From NCBI GenBank assembly GCA_963931865.1, contig OZ007506.1, positions 6,713,393 through 6,777,392 on the forward strand: 64,000 nucleotides of DNA. The letters are read 5' to 3'. Every line of letters begins with the position of its first letter. Position 1 is the stretch's first letter. A model generated the notes under the pieces. That model searched no databases. It saw nothing but the letters and a program-made list of their open reading frames with translations, and had not been told where the DNA came from. The translations under genes were made by a program, and so were the position numbers. The DNA is from Axinella damicornis. Lineage: Eukaryota; Porifera; Demospongiae; Axinellida; Axinellidae. This document shows positions 11,367 to 22,952 of the stretch, one piece after another.

Positions 11367-11694
11367 TTGTTTGCCTATATGTATGTCTGTTGGAGGACCT
11401 ATAGTGGTGAAGCAGTGTAAATGATCTGCTTGAATGCACATTGTTTGGATGTGCATCCTTATACTTCTCCTAGCTACCCGGAACTAAGAAACTTGACTAA
11501 GCAGGCTTATTACTAAGCAATAGCTACTAATAGGATCACAGCAGACTGCACAGTTGAGTGCTCATTCACCAAGGAAGCAACTGAGGTGACCACAGCTTGG
11601 TTAAAACAGCCCTTCTCTTTTACAGTGATACAGTGTATACCCTGCAGCTCTCAATCGTCTCTGCTGTGGTAATACCATAAACTCAGTACCTGTA

Positions 11695-12303
11695 ATGAAG
11701 GCAATTGGACTTGGTGTAGCGTGTTGCTTGTTGCTGGTGATTGTCCTTCCTTGGCTGCTAGCCACATCCCTCACTTGGACCTATGCAGAAGTGGGATTTG
11801 AAGACGGGTCTGGATCTGGTGACAGCACTGACAACCGTCTACTTGAGAGGGCGACTGCCATACTACAGAGTGTTAGTGGTCTGGTTTACGTCAGCTACAT
11901 AAGTTTCATTCTCTGCTGTATGTGCTGTGTAGCCGATCATGATGACAGCTGCGTCCACTTTTGTCTGGCAATTGGTGTGGCAGTATTTGGCATAATCCCA
12001 TTGATAGTTTCAATCGTCTTAATAATAAGCGTAGTCGGCAACTCCTATTCCATTGGGCAAACCATCGGAGCTGTCAGTATAGTACTGTGCTTCGTGACTA
12101 CCTCCTGCTGCTGCTGTGTAGCACTGTGGGCTCTCTTCTGTGGCTCGGTTGGTGTGGAAAAACATGCAATATTCCCAGCCCCAATTGCATACTTATCGAA
12201 ACTGTTGAGGGACGAGGAGGACTCATGGAGTAGACTTGAAGATCTAGAGGCAGGAAAATCCGAGGAAAAGGCTATCAGCAGCGAATCAAGTCCCTGGCAC
12301 TAA
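11695..12303 (+). CDS. Four-pass, cysteine-rich membrane protein (copy A')
   Basis: Paralogue of the gene at 475, 202 residues, the same ATG and the same four hydrophobic segments. About ten amino-acid differences are scattered through the body, for example Cys to Ser early in the first loop. A short insertion at about 12291 shifts the frame after the acidic tail segment and ends it at once. The last ~17 residues (Lys/Ser/Thr-rich) of the other copy are therefore lost, although their DNA is still present downstream. The membrane core is intact, so it could be functional with a different cytosolic tail. Function unknown. Confidence 0.68.
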   Translation: MKAIGLGVACCLLLVIVLPWLLATSLTWTYAEVGFEDGSGSGDSTDNRLLERATAILQSVSGLVYVSYISFILCCMCCVADHDDSCVHFCLAIGVAVFGIIPLIVSIVLIISVVGNSYSIGQTIGAVSIVLCFVTTSCCCCVALWALFCGSVGVEKHAIFPAPIAYLSKLLRDEEDSWSRLEDLEAGKSEEKAISSESSPWH

Positions 12304-12600
12304 ATAAGCCAGATGACAAGAAGTCTTCAACTAGCAAAACTGTATAGCTATGTAGATACCAACTCTCTTGAAAGACTTGAGTCAAGAATGCATCTGCTAG
12401 CTAGCTAGCTAATTTTTACTGGTGCGCATGCATGCATGTTTGTATGGTTTCTATATTTCAGTTGCAATTCCTGTCATTGGAACAGTGATCATCAGTTTGG
12501 AAACAATTTGACTGTTGGTTGACTTTAGCTAGCTACTTGTGTGGTTACATCTAGAGTAGAATGGGATTGATACACCCAGCATGATTAGTGATGTGAAAAT

Positions 12601-12876
12601 GGGCTATTCCATTAAATAGTCGTACACCCCCCACAGAGGACTGTTAATTATGTCCTGGGGGGGGGGGGGGGGGGGGGGGGGGTTGTCAACTAATTGCATC
12701 TTGCATCCTAGGGGGTAAAAATAATTGTGTCCTTAGCGGTATAAATAATGGTGTCCCAAGGGGGTAGAGAAACCTCTTCAATTGTGTCCCAAGGGGACTA
12801 TGTTGCTAATTTGCTGTCCTAGGAGGGAATTAAAATCAGTCCCTCTGCAGGGGGTGAACGAATATCTAGCCCAATA
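12601..12876. mobile_element. Insertion specific to copy A'
   Basis: About 275 bp are absent from the matching site in copy A (after gtgatgtgaaaat, near 1370). The ends are roughly inverted (gggctattcc and gaatatctagccc). Inside are a ~25-bp G run at 12657-12682 and degenerate repeats containing gtgtcc and gggg. Probably a small transposon that arrived after the duplication; class unknown. Confidence 0.55.
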
Positions 12877-12993
12877 GATAATCAAACATCACATCAGGTA
12901 GCTAAGGGTAGTCTGCGGGCCCACACCCGCACAAGGTCTGGCCCCCACGAGACTAGCTCAGCTACCTTCGAACTTTCCAATGCTGTACAGATG

Positions 12994-14240
12994 TAGGCAT
13001 TAGTGTCTCAGTGTATGCCTACCTGATGCGAGGAGTTTGATGACCACCTCAAATGGCCGTTCCGAGGTCGTGTTGTCATCCAGCTCTGCAATCAACTCCA
13101 AGACAAGCACCACTTTGGACACACCATTGACTTCAGTAGGACAACAGATGCCAGAGTCATCAGTCGAGTGACCGCTACAGAGAGAGCGGAAGCTGGGTGT
13201 GGCTTTCATATCGACGTTCCCTACAAGGACCTCAACTTCAACCCAGTATCCAACTGTCAGTACCTCAAGAATGACTGTCTTCGCTTTCAAATTGTTGCCG
13301 TGGAGTCACTATCAGAGCCTGGGGTATTTCCAACTAAACTGACAAGCTTTGAGCAATACAAATCTGCAGTGACCAGTGGTAGCTACTCCCCATTCAATGA
13401 TTGGATGTGTGGTACTCCCCGCCATTCTATACCCACCCACAGGGGTACAAGATGCGTGTGGTTGCTAATGGCAGTGGGGATAGCAAAGGGACACGTCTCA
13501 GTGTGTACCCATCTGATGCGAGGAAAGTTCAATGATCACCTCAAATGGCCATTCCGAGGTCATGTTGTCATCCAGCTCTGTAATCAATTCCAAGACAAGT
13601 ACCACCATGTATACACCATTGACTTCAGTAAGACAACAGATGCTAAAATCATCAGTCGAGTGACCAGCGGTACAACAGCTGAAGGTGGGTTGGGCTGTCC
13701 TACCTTCATTCCCCACAAGGACCCTTCAACCCAACCAACAACTGCCAGTACCTCAAGAACGACTGTCTTCACTTCCAAATTGTTGCTGTGGAGTCACTAT
13801 GGGGTGCTTCCGACTGAACGGACCATGACAAATATTGCAAAGCACAAGAGAGACAGTGACCACTGGTACTTCAATCCATTCTACCATCACCCACAGGGGT
13901 ACAAGATGTCTCTCAGAGTGGATGCTATGGCTGGGGTACAGGGAAGGGCACACGTCACGACACATTGTGTGCCTACCTGGTGCGAAGAGAGCTCATTGAT
14001 CTCACCTCAGATGGCCGCTTAGAGGTCGTATTACTATTGCAATGCTGAACCAGCTGGAAGATGGCAATCACACCACAATAACTATTTACTAATACGACGG
14101 AGAGCAAATACATTAGTAGAGTGACGGTAGGAGAAGGAGCTCGATCCAGGTGGGATGGGCTATACCACACTGAACTGGCCTACTATCCCACTAAGAACTA
14201 GTACCTCAAAATATACGACTGTCTTCGCTTCCAAATTGTT
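12994..14240 (+). pseudogene. MATH-repeat remnant of the RING/MATH gene
   Basis: Matches 5971-7230 of copy A. The RING, zinc-finger and first part of MATH repeat 1 are missing, joined directly to the membrane-gene flank at 12993. Multiple small indels break all three repeats, for example near 13030, 13455, 13725, 13795 and 13930-14030. The longest open frame (13168-14022) switches out of the MATH frame repeatedly. Clearly decayed. The final Gln codon replaced by a stop in copy A is intact here. Confidence 0.88.
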
Positions 14241-14784
14241 AAAGTAGAAAGTGATAACTTCTCAGTCCACAATGTTATATGTACGTGGTCATGTGTGTAT
14301 TATGACACATTGGTACCAGCTGATTATGCTGCATGCATGTTCTTTTCTATTTTGTACAGTCGTACATGTACATGTACCTGTTGTATACACAGTATATGAA
14401 TAATCTTGCATGGTCTTTCAACCTTTCTGTATAATTCAAAGTTGTGCAAGCAACAATTTGTAATAAGGTGGGATGGCAGTGCATATGCTATAGGGAAATG
14501 CCATCGGCAGAATCTTGCAGTGCAGACTTTATTACAATACATGCATGGAGTGCTTAAAAATATAATAATAATATAAAGTTGTAGGAGGATAAATTAATGA
14601 AGGGTAATTTCATCTCTGAACATGCCCCACTTTCAAAGTGAGTCGGAGGAAGCAGCATAAATCAAATAAATAAAGACGGGGTAGTTCCGGACATTAACAC
14701 GAGGAGATATAGAGAGCTATTTTCCTGTGCTGTGAAACATTCATGTGCATGTTCAGTAGCTGTAGTCGTTGTAATTATGAATAC
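14241..14784. other. Spacer downstream of the transporter
   Basis: Duplicate of 7234-7742. No gene seen. It contains the transporter 3' UTR on the minus strand; tttatt near 14528-14533 and 14667-14672 would read AATAAA on the minus strand and could serve as polyadenylation signals. Confidence 0.45.
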
Positions 14785-16321
14785 TCAAAACAATTCAGTA
14801 TGTTCCTCCAGGGTGGTTGGGCTCTTCTCCACCACTCTGACAGGGCTTCCACTGGAGTCCACACTCCGGACACATGCAGAGTGCAGGCTAGCATCACTCC
14901 CAATGTCTTCCTCTTGCACACCACCGTCATCGTTCAACAGCACAACCTGACTCTCCATGCGATCAAAGACGACAGTTCCATGAACAGGCCCACCCTGAAC
15001 AGTGTGAGAACCATTGACGTCCGAGTGACTCGATTTGTCCTGTGGAGCCTTTTCATCTTTTAGCTTGTTCCCTCTTGGGTACGCAATCCAGCAGAGGAAG
15101 GAAAAGATAAAATTGCCAGCTACTCCGACGATGGCCAGAACAACTGCCCTCCGACTCAGTTCTGTGTTGTCGTACACCCAACAGTTCCCCCGCCTGTTGC
15201 ATTCGTACTGCCAGTAGATGCATGCCGAATCAAAAATGGCACCAAATATAAGTGGTCCGGGGATGGTACCAAATGATCGGAATATAACGGACTGTAATCC
15301 AAGGGCTAGAGTCCTCTGTTCCTCAGCAACAGTCCTGCAGGATACCAACGATGACATACACATAAGTATCGCAACCACAAATAAATGTAGTCGACATCTT
15401 GATATTGCAGCTCCATACACGTACTGCAGACGATGAAAAGTTGGGTGGGTCTGAAAATGAGGCTAAGATGTGAGCGTACGCCTGGGGAACACTCTGGGAT
15501 CAAATTACTGCATGCTTCCTCCCCTCAAACACGCTCTGCCACAGAAATTCAATCTTGTTAGATAATGTATACTGAATATACCACCTATTGTAACTTGCAT
15601 ACCTCAGGGTGATAATGACGTTGGGAGTATACAGCATGAACACGAAAAAGAGGGACACTGCTGTGAAGAACAGGAAGAGACCTAGTTGGTTGCAGCCCTG
15701 GTCACATATACCGTCTGTTGCGGTGCTGTTGTTTACAAGGAGCTCAGGGATCGAGGCGTTGGGTGTGGCGAGTAACTGCCCAGCAATGCAACTGCAATTC
15801 TCAAACACAGGCAACTGAGGAAAAGGGATCACAATCGTACTTTAATTGTTATACCACTCTAACAAACTCACTCCTGCCCCACCCCAAGGATCTCCTTTTG
15901 ATCACATTTTATTCAATATCACAAAACCAAACAAGAAACCGAAGAAAGTCCCGTGCAAAGTCATCCTTTTTGTAGTGTGTGCGGGCATCCAACTACGGCC
16001 AGCCCCCTACCCATAGTGACACCCTGTCCCCCTTCGGCAAACAAACAATGCTGTACCAAGAAATTTGCCCTCCATTGCATAGTGAAAGCCCCTAGATGGT
16101 AGATAGCCCTGGGGACAAGGCTACATACATAGATCACAAAAAGAAAGGATGTGACATACCTCAGTGTCTCCACCAACAAAGTACTTATCGCAGCCGGCCA
16201 TGCACGGGGAGAAGTATGTGAGGCCTCCTACCCCACACACTGGCTCATAGATTGTGGAGGTGCAGTTGCAGTCCATATTGCAGGAGGAGGATAGATTGCT
16301 ACTAAGTGAGCTGTACATGCA

Positions 16322-16372
<51 letters not shown>

Positions 16373-19300
16373 ATGTGTTTATGTGTGTGTGCATGTGTTT
16401 TCGTATGTGTGAGTGTGTACGCATGTATGTAGTGTGTGTGTGTGCATGGAAATGTTGATTGGAGGATGTGTCCCTCCCATCCCATCCTCCACACTCACCC
16501 ATCTGCATATTCCACGGTCACTCCAGCTAGATCCAATGTGGGACAGTGGATCAGAAACATGAGCATGGGGAGGATGAGGAGGAGAGAGATGCCCGCATGG
16601 AACAGGGACACATGGCGACCTTTCAACTTGGTGAAGTGGATGATCAGTGCTCCAGTGATCACACCAGCACCACCCATTGGGATAGCTGGGGTGTGGGTGG
16701 GGGTGGGGAGTCTGTTGATGACATAGCGGTAGCAACAGTAACACATGCACACATGCACACACCAAATTCTCTTGCTGCTGAATGTGGTCATGCACACCTG
16801 GCGAAGGGGTGCACTAAGTAGGCAGTGTGAGCCAGTGCAAACCAAACTCCTGGAACCAGGCTAAGAGCTCACAGGAGGACTGACCATGCCTCTCAGGTTT
16901 TGGGCATGGGCACCCGAAGTCCCACCTGGACCCATCCATTAACTGATACATGAGATACATGTACGGCGCGCACACACACACACACACACACACCACGCAC
17001 TCACCCACAGCCCCAACTGCAAGGCTAGCTGTGGAAGCGGTCACCCCAAACTGCGACTCCAGGTACTTGGGTGCAAATGCTGTCATCCCGGACACAATCA
17101 GCAGTGCAGACGTGATCGACAGAGTGATGAACAACCAGCTGAGACTGGACACAACCGCCTTGAAGTGGGTCGGAAAGGTCTTGAGAATGGTGAGAAGATC
17201 AGTGTTCTCTTTGGTGCCATATTTACTCTGGTATGTCTTGACCACCTCTCTCTCCCTCTCCAGTTTCACCAGGTGGCTGTCGGGAAGTAGACGTGGGAAC
17301 AAGAAGAAGGGGATCGAGGTGAGGATGGATAGAACACCTGTAGATAGTGAGTAACAAAACTGTCAGACGTCAGCACGACAAAATCACCAATCAGTGTATG
17401 GTACACTGTGAGTGACAAGCACAGTTTGCACAATAAGTGGCTAAATGAATTCTGGATTTTGGTTAACACACAAGGGTTGAAAGCAGATAGGCCGAAAGGT
17501 GCACTGACCTTAACATGGGCAGCTCAAAGGTGAAATTCTGAACAGTCAAAATGTAGATTTCTGTTGGTGACTTTCGGCCTAATGCAGAAAATCTGAAATG
17601 GGAGCTGTGAGTTGTACAATTTGTTGCTTTCATTTGTACGACTTCTGAAATGTTAGTCTTAAGACAAAATAAATTGGCTAGATTGATCCGCTGAAGATAA
17701 TTTATTGCTCCTCATACTGACCACAAGGTAACTGATCATAAAGATTAGCAACCTGATTGGAGCACAGCGAGCGGAACACTGTTACAAATGTCAGTTAAGG
17801 GACATTCAACAGACTACTGTTAATGAAAACTAACAATACCAGAGGAATGTCTGGTGTCAAAACTCACCGACAAATACAAAGGACAACCACCATGCACCAA
17901 CCCAGCCGGGGTCACTGGGCTTTAGGTCCGTCTCATGCCAGGGATCAACGTAGACCAATAGGAAGGCTCCACCGAGACCGTACCCCATTGCAGGGCCGAC
18001 AATGGACACAGCATAGAACACTCCAATGTGTACGGGTACCCACTTGGGGTGGACTATGTCGTCAATGAAGGAAGTGCCTACGGTGAACAGCGGTGCAGCA
18101 CCAATGCCAATCAAAATATTCCCAAGGATGAACAAAGCATAGGCGATGTTGTTACTTGGGCTGCATTCTGGCGAGAAATTTGCCATGTCCATACACGCCT
18201 CCAGGCGGGCTGATCCCCTCATGCCAACGGTGTAGGATCCAAACAGGAACTCAGGGAGGGCAAAGACGAAGGACCCCACCCCCATGACAATGAGGCTGAC
18301 CCCCAGCCAACGAGGTTTGTGCCCTTTGCCCCCAAAGTAACTAATGAAGGCAACAGAAACCAGAACGGCAATGTCAAATGTGCTTGCGATTAAGCCTGCA
18401 GCAGTGCTGGAGAATCGGTAGCGTCTTTCGATGCTGGAGAGGATAACTGAAGTGAAACCTGCAGGAGAATGGGTGGAGGGAGGGAGGGAAGGACAGAGTG
18501 AGGAGAGAGAGGGAGGGAGGAGATGGAGGAATAAATGAGAGAAGGAGAATGTGAGAAACCAAAACTTCCATTTGTTTGCACACACACAACTGATGTTCCT
18601 GATGGAGCACTCCTCTAGAACTCCTCAATCATGTCACTGCAATTACCAAGAACACAACTACACTGTTGAGTTCCGTAAAGCTTATACACACAGATTGCTT
18701 CTCTCTTTGCTATTCAGTTGCCCCCCCCTCCCGCTCTTCCTTCTGTACCCTATTGAAAGGCAGCTTCATACACTGCACCTACACATGTACCACATGAGGC
18801 ATTGAACAAACTTCCTGTCATTCACTGTGATGCGTTGTGCGTATGTGCAGAGGCTGCAGAGAAGCCAATTATCCATGCAAAGCTTGGAGTAATTTTGTCC
18901 GTAATAGGCTGGTGTACAAAGCATGCCCTTGTAGGGGGGTATAGGGGCATGCCCTTGTAGGGGGGTATAGGGGCATGCCCCTCATAAAACCTTTGGGATC
19001 TAGGACCTCTGCGATCAGTTTTTCAGGTGCCATCAGCAAACTTCGGTGCGGAAGTTGCTGGGTCTGCCTGATCTGACTACATGCGTGCCATGAAACTTGG
19101 AGCATACAGTATAATGCACAAAGTACAAAGTACAAATGTTGTTTTGTAGAAACTATTTGCTGCAGTTCTTCACTGTACTTTGCCCCACACCTCCACCAAT
19201 TGTATTTTGGGCGAAAACTGTGAGAGAACCTTGTACATGTACATCTCCCTAACGTCTGTTAGGAGCTCCACTCTCTCCCGACAAAGGGCACAGACTAGGA

Positions 19301-20690
19301 TTCATTGGAGCAGGCAATCAGTAGCCACACAGAGTAGAAAATTAAGGCACTTCTTTTGTGCTCACAATGAACCTAGGGCTGGTGCACTCCACATTACCCA
19401 GGCTGGTTGCCAAAGCAACAGCCTATCAAGTCATGAGATGTGATGAGGTCACAAGATAGAGGATGTTGTGACCTAAGTATAGTGTCATCTCAGCACATCA
19501 CATGACCTTATTAGGGAAAGAATGTCTTGTTCCCAGATCCTACACCTACAGTGTAGGAGTGGGTGAAAGGAGTCTATAGTTGCCTCATGCTCAGGCTTTG
19601 GCTCAACCCCCCAGCATCAGACGGGACAGTCTGGTGGCTTTTCAGCAGGAATCTTTGGTATTCTTCGTGGTGTACATGATTGTGAACCGGTAATTAATCA
19701 GTGCTCAGTGGACCATGGAATTCAGCAGTGCATGTAGTAAACACTACCACACGCAGCTGCCATGGGCCAGTGAATGAGTGGTAACCATGTACAACAGAAA
19801 ACTACATTTCTACTGGAATTCCTGATCATGGAATTCGGACTTTCATAAAGACCAAGGAAATTGCTGAACGTCGGCAGACCTTTTCGGGGGCTAGGCCTTG
19901 TGAAGATAGTATGTATGTATGTTTCAGTAGACATTACCTCACTACTGGGGAATAGCACTTTCAGGTGGGTGGGTGCTGTTTAGATCCAGAGGACATTCTA
20001 TCAAAACTGGGTGGATTATTGTGTACACTGGCCTGGGTAGTGTTTACACACTTATCTTCACACCAGAATTCGCAAAATCCACCCACTGGAGTTCCATCTA
20101 GACGTGGAGTTAATGTACATGTACATGTGCGTAGGATCCTTCACCTAAGACCATCAGTACATCATTGCTCAATAATTTATTGAAGTTGATATTGGTCCGA
20201 CAGGAAGTAGGGCAATGGGTATAGTAGGGCCAGGGCTGGTTCTAGATGCACACGCGTTTCCGGTACCTATACGTACTTCCTGCCGGACCAATATCCACGT
20301 CGATAATTTATAGCACATGTAACTCCCTCCCCCCTTCGTACTGGACATACATAAGAACTAATACTCACCTGAGACCAGTGCTCCCTCGATAAAGCAATCC
20401 ACACAGAGGAGAAAGGTGAAGAACTTGGCGTCACGAAATATCTGCAGCCACCTGGGGTGAATCTTTCCCACCCCGCAATAGTACTCCTTCGCAGGGGGAG
20501 GAGTGGACGAACTCGAGGGTGAATGGAACTCTTTCTCCAGGGCACTCTCATGGTTTTCGGACGTCTCCTTGTCTCCTAACGGTACCTCTGTAAGTTCTCC
20601 AGCATTGCCTTGAGGGAAAGCTAGCGAGGACACCAGAGCATCCGGATGCATCACAGTTCCCGGTACGAAGTCAGGTGAATCGGACATCAT
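14785..20690 (-). CDS. Solute carrier organic anion transporter (OATP/SLCO family)
   Basis: A sodium-independent organic anion carrier of the plasma membrane by family. Seven exons with consensus GT-AG junctions: 20690-20369, 18458-17868, 17337-17005, 16685-16499, 16310-16160, 15814-15603 and 15334-14785. Together they are 2346 nt and splice in frame to 781 residues, somewhat longer than the usual 650-720. The N-terminal ~85 residues are cytosolic and Pro/Ser-rich. About twelve membrane segments follow. Family marks include IGAAPLFTVGTSFIDD, a large loop with a Kazal-like cysteine cluster (CNMDCNC, EPVCGVGG, CMAGC) in exon 5, and NVIITLR joined to TVAEEQRTLALGLQS across the last intron. The cytosolic tail is about 110 residues. 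The start is the first ATG in the open exon, with a second two codons later. Intron 1 holds a hairpin MITE. Confidence 0.92.
16327..16440. repeat. (TG)n tract in transporter intron 4
   Basis: An interrupted TG run directly upstream (on the minus strand) of the Kazal-like exon, replacing a normal polypyrimidine tract with CA repeats before the acceptor at 16311-16312. Confidence 0.93.
18920..18985. repeat. Tandem ~31-bp duplication in transporter intron 1
   Basis: gcatgcccttgtaggggggt followed by ataggg occurs twice in succession with a third partial unit. A related single segment is near 4790-4820 (acccttgtaggggtgtctgg), so this is part of a dispersed repeat. Confidence 0.7.
20172..20311. 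mobile_element. Hairpin MITE in transporter intron 1
   Basis: The left arm contains gatattggtccgacaggaag and the right arm its near-complement cttcctgccggaccaatatc. The arms of about 38 bp enclose about 60 bp. Transposon class unclear. Confidence 0.7.
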
Positions 20691-21390
20691 GGATTAGAAC
20701 TACTACGGAAAAAGAAGAAAGAGGGTTGTTCTTCAATGCGCTGAGGTGTGTCGCTTGAAGTCACGAAGTAGCTTTTGCGAACCGAATCGCAAAGCATGTT
20801 GTGATGTCATTTATTATTCCGTAAATTGTTCGTTCTAATTTAGTGAAAACAGTGACTATAAGAATATTGAAATGTTAATACTGCCAACCTCACTGCATGA
20901 GCTTCCCTCGACCTCAAGGAATCGGAAGGTACGTGAAGGCTCCTGTTATTTCATGTTGGTGTGTTGTGCTAGTTGAATTGTGGTGCCCACCCAACTATCT
21001 ATGGCCCAATGACCAGGTGGGTACCTCAGAAATATGAAATGTATGCTGAAATAATTTACAGCTCTGAACTGTGTTCACTTTGAACAGAGGTTTGGGAGTT
21101 ATGACGTCCAAAGATATTTAAGGTATATGTGATGAAGAAACTGCTGAGTCAAGTGCTAGCGGGCTCTACAGTAAAGTCTCAGCCCCAGACCCTCAACCCG
21201 CATACCCTGTTGGGCAAAATCAGAAGGAGAAAGGAAGGTGTGATAAACGGGCTTAATAGTTGATGCTGTTCACCTAGAATGTTAGCAGAGCTGCATTTAT
21301 TGCACCCGATTGGGTGTTGTTCAGAAACGCTATATCTTTCCCACCATCATTAATACTGAACCGCTGCTTGTGTAGTGCCACAGTCAGCTC
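20691..21390. other. Promoter side of the transporter; no other gene
   Basis: Upstream of the minus-strand transporter start. No clear TATA box is seen. Nothing recognisable as coding; the few frames are short. Confidence 0.5.
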
Positions 21391-22000
21391 TTAACCCTTT
21401 AACCACCGAATTCTTCCCACCAAGACAACACATTTTCATGCATTCAGCGCACACCACTTTCGTAGGTACTCCTCTCCCACAGCATTCGCTCCTCAGCGGC
21501 CAAACTTGGTGGGGCCCGCACACATGGAGAGACCTCTCTGGCAATACCGTTAATGATATTCATGACCCCCCACAAGGCCAGCAATCGGAGGTCAAAGGTG
21601 GATGTCAGCCGGATTTTCGCCCAGCATTTCCCTAAACTTGGGCCAGATCTGACTGATGGCACACCTTACACCACCAATTTGCAGGTTTTCTTGAGGCCCT
21701 GGGTGGGGTCTATGAATATCATTAGAATCAAAAATTCTCGGGTCAATGAATCTCATTAAAATCAAAAGACGCCCACGACAGGCTGAAGGGGGGGCTGCCG
21801 CCCCCCCTTCGAAACCCCCCCGCTTGTACGTTTAGTGGGGGAGGCGCGCCGAAATCTGACCAAATTTTTGAGTTCGTGCCTGAAAGTCGTCCCTAGGCCC
21901 TCTGAAGCCTTTTTGGTCTCTTTTTGGACTGATGAGAAGCCCTACATGTGCATAGGGTCTAAATGACGCATTTATGCGTCAATAGGGCTTAAAGGGTTAA
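21391..22000. mobile_element. piggyBac-like MITE (TTAA-flanked)
   Basis: The left end is TTAACCCTTTAA and the right end CTTAAAGGGTTAA. This gives a TTAA target duplication and CCCTTT...AAAGGG termini, the signature of piggyBac elements. About 610 bp, with no transposase. Internal features include a G/C-homopolymer hairpin at about 21788-21830. Confidence 0.78.
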
Positions 22001-22213
22001 CGCACATATACATGTATGTGGTTAGTGAATTGAGATTCCCCACATCAGAGGCGTACATTGTATCTACACATGTAGGCCTGGGACAGTGGAGCTATAGAGG
22101 TCCTAGGTTCTAACCCCCGCTATGCAACAGAGATTTGTCCTTTAGGTAGTCTAACTCGCACGCGTGCAATGGTCTGGTACCGAGACTATCCTTTAGGGTG
22201 CCCTCTTGGTGCC

Positions 22214-22890
22214 TCATGGAGTCACCAAGAGGATGTTTGTTGAGGTCACAGAGTCACCAGGAGGATGTTGTCAAGGTCACGGAGTCACCAGGAGGATGTT
22301 TGTTGAGGTCACGGAGTCACCAGGAGGATGTTGTTGAGGTCACGTAGTCACGGGAGGATGTTGTCAAAGTCATGGAGTCACCAGGAGGAAGTTGTTGAGG
22401 TCACAGAGTCACCGGGAGGATGTTGTCGAGGTCACGGATGTTTGTTGAGGTCACAGAGTCACCAGGAGGATGTTGTCAAGGTCACAGAGTCGCCAGGAGG
22501 ATGTTGTCGAGGTCACGGAGTCACCAGGAGGATGTTGTTGAGGTCACGGATGTTTGTTGAGGTCACAGAGTCACCAGGAGGATGTTGTCAAGGTCACAGA
22601 GTCGCCAGGAGGATGTTGTCAAGGTCACGGAGTCACCAGGAGGATGTTGTCGAGGTCACGGAGTCACCAGGAGGATGTTTGTCAAGGTCATGGAGTCACC
22701 AAGTGGATGTTCATCAAGGTCACTGAATCACCAAGAGGAGGTCACGGAAGGTTTGTTGAGGTCATGCAATCATCTATAGGATGTTTGTTGAGGTCATGGA
22801 GTCACCAAGAGGATGTTTTGGAAGTCACAGAGTTGCCAAGAAGAATGATCTTTGTTGAGGTCATGGAATTGCCAAGTGGATTGTTACAGA
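22214..22890. repeat. 31-bp minisatellite
   Basis: About 20 units of a 31-bp motif containing ggtcacggagtcaccaggag and then gatgttgt. Units vary in length and decay toward 22890. The long, repetitive plus-strand frames (22328-22726, 22554-23174) are by-products: unit length 31 cycles the frames. It lies next to the gypsy fragment. Confidence 0.92.
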
Positions 22891-22952
22891 GTCACACAGG
22901 ATACGTTTTCAAGTTCAATAGTCACTTGAGCATGTTGAGTGTGGTGACATGG

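Larger units (their letters stand above)
11621..17509. repeat. Segmental duplication, copy A'
   Basis: Second copy of the block at 401-9402. The join corresponding to copy A positions 1512 and about 5970 lies at 12993/12994. An insertion absent from copy A is at about 12601-12876. At 17509 homology ends after gcactgacc, but here the transporter intron continues normally. So A' has the ancestral right edge and A is the truncated copy. Confidence 0.88.

Noticed and set aside
15335..15423. Earlier acceptor for the last transporter exon (15423)
   Set aside because: It is out of phase with the previous exon. The acceptor before 15334 restores the frame and the family sequence across the junction.
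22214..22890. CRISPR-like array
   Set aside because: The units are continuous with no unique spacers, and this is animal DNA. It is a 31-bp minisatellite.
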